This document shows, piece by piece, positions 33,117 to 37,397 of a stretch of 37,397 bases of DNA. Position 1 is the stretch's first letter. Every line of letters begins with the position of its first letter. The notes below the pieces were generated by a model. The model did not search any database, had not been told where the DNA came from, and saw only the letters and a list, made by a program, of their open reading frames with translations. Both the position numbers and the translations under genes were made by a program. The stretch is from Propionibacteriaceae bacterium (lineage in GTDB: Bacteria > Actinomycetota > Actinomycetes > Propionibacteriales > Propionibacteriaceae): assembly GCA_025965155.1 (NCBI GenBank), contig JAOPXN010000062.1:1-37397 (forward strand). The letters are read 5' to 3'.

Positions 33117-36100
33117 TCAGCCGGCGGTCACCGGCTCCGGCTGTGTTCGATCGCCCTGGGTCCGATCGCCCTGGGTCCGATCGCCCTGGGACCGATCGTC
33201 CTGCGACTCCGTCTGCGGTGAGGACTCCTCGCCGGAGGACTCTGGACCGGAGTTCGGCTCGTTGCTGCCCGAACCGCCACGTCCGCGACGACCCCGACGG
33301 CTTCGCTGGCTGCGTTCGCCACCAGTGCTGTCTGCGGTCGACTCGGCGACCTCGGAACTGTCCGCCGCAGCGTCGACCTTCTCCGGCCTGCCAGCGTCCT
33401 GCCTGCCGCCGTCCTGCCTCCCTGCGTTGCCCTGGCCGTTGCCGCCACGACGCTGGTCCCGCGGGCGCGGCTCGCGAGCCCCACCGTCGGCTTGGGTCTG
33501 GGAGTCCACCGGCATGTCATGCAGCTCAGAGCCACGACCGTGGCAGTGTGGGCACTCGGTGCTGAAGGCCTCGAGCAGACCGGTACCGATCTTCTTCCGG
33601 GTCATCTGCACCAGTCCGAGGCTGGTGACCTCGGCGACCTGGTGACGCGTCCGGTCGCGGCCCAGGCACTCCACCAGGCGGCGCAGCAACAGCTCACGGT
33701 TGTTGGGCAGCACCATGTCGATGAAGTCGATGACGATGATGCCGCCGATGTCGCGGAGCCTGAGCTGCCGGACGATCTCCTCAGCCGCCTCCAGGTTGTT
33801 GCTGGTCACGGTCGCTTCGAGGTTGCCGCCGGTGCCGGTGAACTTGCCGGTGTTGACGTCGATGACTGTCATCGCCTCGGTGCGCTCGATGATGAGCGAC
33901 CCGCCCGAGGGCAGGAAGACCTTGCGTTCCAGCGCCTTGGCGATCTGCTCGTCCAGCCGGTGGGCGGCGAAGATGTCCCCATCCTCCTCGGGGTCCCATC
34001 GGCGCAGCCGGTCCTGCAGGTGCGGAGCGACATGGCTGACGTAGCCCTCGACCGCGTCATACGCGTCGTTGCTCAGACCGTTGCCCTGGATCACCAGCTC
34101 GGTGAAGTCCTCGGTGAACAGGTCACGGACGATGCGTACCGTCAGGTCGGGCTCGCCGTACAGCTGTTGCGGAGCGTTGCCGGCCTTGACCTTGCGCTCG
34201 ATGTCCTCCCACTGCGCCTTCAGCCGGTTGACGTCGCGGACCAGCTCTTCCTCGCTGGCTCCTTCGGCCGCCGTACGGACGATGACGCTGGCGGACTCCC
34301 CGACCAGGTCGGCCAGGATGTCCTTCAGCCGACGGCGCTCGTTCTCAGGGAGCTTGCGGGAGATACCAGACAGGTGACCGCCCGGGGCGTACACGATGTA
34401 GCGGCCTGGAATCGAGACATGGTTGGTCAGCCGGGCACCTTTCGCACCGACTGGGTCCTTGGAGACCTGCACCAAGATGGTCTGCCCCGACTTGAGCACC
34501 TTCTCCACCTTGCGGTTGTGCCCCTCGGCACCGAAGGAGTCCCAGTCCACCTCGCCGGCGTAGAGCACCGCGTTGCGGCCGCGGCCGATGTCGATGAAGG
34601 CTGCCTCCATCGACGGCAGCACGTTCTGCACCCGGCCGAGGTAGACGTTCCCGATCAGCGAAGCCGCTGAGTCGCGGTCGACGTAGTGCTCGACCAGGAT
34701 GCCGTCCTCGGTGACAGCGATCTGGGACAGGTCCTCGTGCTGACGGATGATCATCTTGCGGGCGACCGACTCACGGCGCGCCAGGAACTCGGCCTCGTTC
34801 AGGATCGGCGCTCGACGGCGGCCGGCCTCGCGACCGTCACGACGACGCTGCCGCTTGGCCTCCATCCGGGTCGAACCCTCGATACCGGTGACCTCTTGGC
34901 TCGCCTTCTTGCGGGCTCGCGGCTCGCGGACGCGTACCACGACCTCGGTCGGGTCATCCGCGGCCGCGCTGGACTCCTCGCCGCGGCGACGACGACGCCG
35001 ACGACGACGCCGTTGACCTTCGCTTTCGTCCTCAGACTCCGACTCGGGCTCGGCCTCGTCAACCTCTGCCTGCTCGGAGTCGGGAACGACGGCTTCGGCC
35101 GGGGCTGCCTCATCGGCGACAAACTCAGTGTCCTGCTCGTTCGAGTCCTCGGTGCTGTCCTCCTCGCCTCCGCCACGGCGGTGACGGCGGCCGCCGCGCC
35201 GGCGACGGCGACGGCGGGGTGATTCGTCACCCTCAGCGCTCTCGGACCGGGCGTCCTCGGTGTCGTCGGAGTCCGCAGCGTCATCGGTCTGATCGTCATC
35301 GGCCTGGTCGTCCCCGGCTTGCGCCGTGCCGACCTGCTCGGTGTCGGCCTGCTCGGTCTCAGGCTGCCCGGTGTCAGCCTGCTCGGTTACGGACTGTGCG
35401 CCGTCGGCCTGCTCAGCATCGGATCGGCTCACCTCAACCGCAGGCGCCTGGTCGGCGGTCTGCTCCTCGGCTGCGGAGTCTTCGCTGGTCCGGTCGGTTT
35501 CGGGCCTTGCGGAGGAAAGCCCGGTGACCGAGAAGGGGTCCGCCCATAGACGCTTGGTCAGCGCGGTCAGCTCGTCCTCTTCGCCTTCGTACTCGGCGCT
35601 GGCGGTGTCCTGGCGCACAGACTGCTCGAGCCCCGCGTCATGCTCGGCCGGCGCGCTGGCCGCAGGAGTCGTGTCGTGGGCTTCGGTGGCCCCCTCCACT
35701 GCCTGTGGGCTCGGCGCAGCCTCCGCCGGGGCCATGCTGGGGTCGGTCTGGGCCGGGTGCGCCGGGGCGCTCTGTCCCGCGGCCTGGGGTTCGGCCGGGG
35801 CGTCTGTTGGGCTGGCGGCCGTCTTCTTGGCAGCACGCTTGCGCGGCGCCCGAGTCCGTACAGGTACGGCTTCGGTCACATCACCGGAGCCCGGCTGAGC
35901 AGGGTCATCGGCGGTAGCGGCCGCCTTCTTGGCGGCGGACTTGCGCGGTGCACGCTTGGCGGGCGCTCGCTTGGTTGCCTTCGCAGCCGGAGCGGGGTCC
36001 GACTCGGCGGGGGTGGCACCGTCGGCTGCTGCCGGCTGCTCTGCCGGGGTGGCTGCCTCCACGGACGGCGTGGGCTGCGGCGTTGTGCCCGGTTCCGATG

Positions 36101-36254
36101 TCACCGGCGCCGCCACGACGATGGCCGGGGCGTCCCCGGCTGTGGCTGGCGGCCCTGCGGGCCGGCTAGCCGCCCGTCGACGGCGGGGTTGGGTTGTCGT
36201 AGGCGCTTCTGAGGCGCCTGGGGTTGAACTTGTGTCGGGCTCATTTTCGAGCAT
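33117..36254 (-). CDS. rne: Ribonuclease E/G with long disordered N- and C-terminal arms
   Basis: The start is ATG 36254 with AGAGGAG five bases upstream, giving 1045 residues. Residues 1 to about 440 are a disordered Ala/Pro/Glu-rich arm with Arg clusters and repeated EQADT-type units. The catalytic half follows: S1 domain from about 535 (GNVYLGRVQNVLPSMEAAFI), the metal-binding Asp pair in AMTVIDVNTGKFTG (about 795) and GIIVIDFIDM (about 838), then the zinc-link CPHCHGRG (about 903). The C-terminal 130 residues are Gly/Arg/Ser-rich and end in QGDRT repeats. The enzyme processes rRNA and starts mRNA decay; the arms are probable RNA- and protein-binding scaffolds. Confidence 0.95.
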   Translation of the reverse strand: MLENEPDTSSTPGASEAPTTTQPRRRRAASRPAGPPATAGDAPAIVVAAPVTSEPGTTPQPTPSVEAATPAEQPAAADGATPAESDPAPAAKATKRAPAKRAPRKSAAKKAAATADDPAQPGSGDVTEAVPVRTRAPRKRAAKKTAASPTDAPAEPQAAGQSAPAHPAQTDPSMAPAEAAPSPQAVEGATEAHDTTPAASAPAEHDAGLEQSVRQDTASAEYEGEEDELTALTKRLWADPFSVTGLSSARPETDRTSEDSAAEEQTADQAPAVEVSRSDAEQADGAQSVTEQADTGQPETEQADTEQVGTAQAGDDQADDDQTDDAADSDDTEDARSESAEGDESPRRRRRRRGGRRHRRGGGEEDSTEDSNEQDTEFVADEAAPAEAVVPDSEQAEVDEAEPESESEDESEGQRRRRRRRRRRGEESSAAADDPTEVVVRVREPRARKKASQEVTGIEGSTRMEAKRQRRRDGREAGRRRAPILNEAEFLARRESVARKMIIRQHEDLSQIAVTEDGILVEHYVDRDSAASLIGNVYLGRVQNVLPSMEAAFIDIGRGRNAVLYAGEVDWDSFGAEGHNRKVEKVLKSGQTILVQVSKDPVGAKGARLTNHVSIPGRYIVYAPGGHLSGISRKLPENERRRLKDILADLVGESASVIVRTAAEGASEEELVRDVNRLKAQWEDIERKVKAGNAPQQLYGEPDLTVRIVRDLFTEDFTELVIQGNGLSNDAYDAVEGYVSHVAPHLQDRLRRWDPEEDGDIFAAHRLDEQIAKALERKVFLPSGGSLIIERTEAMTVIDVNTGKFTGTGGNLEATVTSNNLEAAEEIVRQLRLRDIGGIIVIDFIDMVLPNNRELLLRRLVECLGRDRTRHQVAEVTSLGLVQMTRKKIGTGLLEAFSTECPHCHGRGSELHDMPVDSQTQADGGAREPRPRDQRRGGNGQGNAGRQDGGRQDAGRPEKVDAAADSSEVAESTADSTGGERSQRSRRGRRGRGGSGSNEPNSGPESSGEESSPQTESQDDRSQGDRTQGDRTQGDRTQPEPVTAG
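33147..33206. repeat. 15-base tandem repeat inside rne (QGDRT units)
   Basis: Four consecutive 15-base units of the type CCGATCGCCCTGGGT. The middle two are nearly exact and the outer two diverged. On the minus strand they encode QGDRT repeats at the RNase E C-terminus. Copy number is likely to vary between strains. Confidence 0.9.
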
Positions 36255-36539
36255 CCGGACTCCTCTGCAACACACTCGCGTGTGTCCGATCTCGTTCGCT
36301 GCTCCAGCTGTGCTGGGCGGCGGAAGCTTCCAATGGTCGATGGTGCGACACGTCACTCCCGCGGTCGATCTGGTCCGATTCCCATGTTGGGTTCTGGATC
36401 GTCGCGGTGGAGAGTCCGGTGTCACCGTGTCCCACGACCTGTCACGTCGTGATGAACTCCATCGAGTCGAAGCGCTGGCCGCGCTCCTGACTGATTCCTA
36501 GTATCCCACACATTGCAAGCCCAACCCACAATGCTGCGG
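36255..36539. other. rne upstream region
   Basis: About 285 bases between rne and the TIGR03936 gene, both on the minus strand. A weak candidate -10 (TACTAG, 36503-36498) with TTGGGC 15 bases before it would give a leader of over 230 bases. Long rne leaders often mediate autoregulation, but I see no specific structure. No gene is visible. Confidence 0.3.
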
Positions 36540-37256
36540 TCAGTGCCGAAAGGGGTCGCTGATCTCTCCGTTTGAGGGGTCCAGCACGCCCTGGCTGATC
36601 CGAGTCAGTATCGGAACTTCGCTCGGCCTGAACTCCTCATCCACCAGTGCAAGGCCGGACAGCACATCGTCTGGTCGGACCAGCGGCTCCTGGTGCTTGG
36701 TCACCAGATCGAGTCGAGCGTGTGAGGAGACCAGGAACACCACGGCCTGGCGAGCGTCGAAGGAGCGCATCCCGTTCTTGGTGAGCCGCTGGACCTCCAC
36801 CGACTCCCGGCCCAAAAACGTCGCCACGGCGCGCTGCAGCACGTCGGCGTCCACGCCAACCACCTGCACCTTCCAGCGTGAGCCGGTCAGCAGGTCGGCC
36901 AGCGCCCCGGTCGGCGCGTCGATCACCTCCAGTACGTCGAGCCCTGGCGGCAGCGCCGCGTCCAGGGCGTCCTTCACCCGGTCGGGGTCGCACTGGTGGG
37001 CCAGACCGATCTCCAGGTACTCAGCCTCACTGGCCGCGCCGGTGGGCGATGCGTTCGCGTACGAGATGCGCGGGTGTGGGGAGAAACCGGACGAGTAGGC
37101 CATCGGCACACCGGCCCGGCGCAGAGCCCGCTCGAAGGCGCGTCCGAAGTCGCGGTGGCTGGTGAAGCGAGCGCGTCCACGCTTCGCGTACCGGATTCTC
37201 AGCTTCTGGACGGGCGGCGCCTGCTGGGCGGGCTGAGCGCGTTGGACGGCGGACAC
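36540..37256 (-). CDS. TIGR03936/DUF2344 radical-SAM-associated protein
   Basis: This 238-residue protein starts from GTG 37256. The family core is LRIRYAKRGRARFTSHRDFG followed by RAFERALRRAGVPMAYSSGF and SPHPRISYANASPTGAAS. In other actinobacteria it lies directly downstream of a TIGR03960 radical SAM gene, or is fused to one. Here the DNA upstream instead turns to a plus-strand start, so the partner is absent from this spot. It lies upstream of rne on the same strand, the usual order. Function is unknown. TAAACT six bases before the GTG suggests a leaderless transcript. Confidence 0.88.
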   Translation of the reverse strand: MSAVQRAQPAQQAPPVQKLRIRYAKRGRARFTSHRDFGRAFERALRRAGVPMAYSSGFSPHPRISYANASPTGAASEAEYLEIGLAHQCDPDRVKDALDAALPPGLDVLEVIDAPTGALADLLTGSRWKVQVVGVDADVLQRAVATFLGRESVEVQRLTKNGMRSFDARQAVVFLVSSHARLDLVTKHQEPLVRPDDVLSGLALVDEEFRPSEVPILTRISQGVLDPSNGEISDPFRH

Positions 37257-37262
37257 CCTGGA

Positions 37263-37268
37263 AGTTTA
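37263..37268 (-). promoter_or_regulatory. Candidate -10 box TAAACT before the TIGR03936 gene
   Basis: The minus strand reads TAAACT-TCCAGG-GTG. Six-base spacing and no SD predict a leaderless transcript that is independent of any upstream radical SAM gene. Confidence 0.5.
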
Positions 37269-37345
37269 CCGGTGACGACCGCTGTTCCCCCACCTATCGC
37301 CGGTCGGGCTACCCTGGCCCGCGGACGAAGGGAGACATCAACTCG

Positions 37346-37397
37346 ATGCGACAAAGCCAGCGATCGGTCGACGATCCGACCACCTCGACGACGAGGC
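37346..37397 (+). CDS. Possible 5' end of a plus-strand gene
   Basis: ATG at 37346 opens a frame (MRQSQRSVDDPTTSTTR) that runs to the window edge. AAGGGAGA lies 12-13 bases upstream, a little far for an SD. Seventeen hydrophilic residues give no family. It is divergent from the TIGR03936 gene. Confidence 0.35.
   Translation, partial: MRQSQRSVDDPTTSTTR

Overview
The window is high-GC DNA from an actinobacterium. The evidence is the codon use, many GTG starts, TANNNT-type -10 boxes six bases before start codons, an RNase E with long disordered arms, and the block rplU-rpmA-obgE-proB plus nadD-rsfS-phosphatase. A member of Propionibacteriales is my best guess, but this is inference from gene style only.

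Left third (1-11100) is a decayed accessory region. It starts with the first codons of a RibD-C/DHFR-like reductase (minus) and an SRPBCC protein (plus), then frameshifted remnants, including an AAA_28-type nucleotide kinase. An intact two-gene ABC exporter (2557-4312) is followed by the 5' end of a modular type I polyketide synthase. That PKS has a normal start, SD and docking helix, is cut by an IS256-family element, and reappears beyond it as a ketosynthase with its middle deleted. An ISL3-type transposase tail, a small membrane protein, a DinB-family pseudogene with a nonsense codon, an APH-like kinase, a frameshifted unknown gene, a DUF4839 protein and an Imm-5-like protein follow. The region ends with the C-terminus of a tyrosine recombinase about 100 bp from tRNA-Ala(GGC). 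The layout looks like an old integrative element at the 3' end of that tRNA, now mostly broken.

Middle (11156-16600) is core. The minus strand carries tRNA-Ala and an operon of a 48-aa membrane protein, nadD, rsfS and a histidine phosphatase. The plus strand has a YciI/DGPF protein and an ECF42-type sigma factor with a candidate self-recognised promoter. proA and a VOC-fold protein follow on the minus strand.

Between proA and proB (16150-26900) lie about 10.7 kb of other genes: a seven-helix SWEET-like PQ-loop protein, an antibiotic-biosynthesis-monooxygenase-fold protein, a large CbbX/EccA-like AAA+ ATPase with an unrecognised N-terminal half, a complete Opp/Dpp-type peptide importer (A-B-C-D-F), and a TIGR03085 mycothiol-enzyme-like protein.

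Right third (26883-37397) holds proB, obgE, rpmA and rplU (minus), a divergent HipA-like kinase plus DUF3037 pair (plus), an FprA-like ferredoxin-NADP reductase, RNase E/G and a TIGR03936/DUF2344 protein (minus), and the first codons of an unknown plus-strand gene. Several genes share the layout TANNNT, six bases, start codon, which predicts leaderless transcripts.
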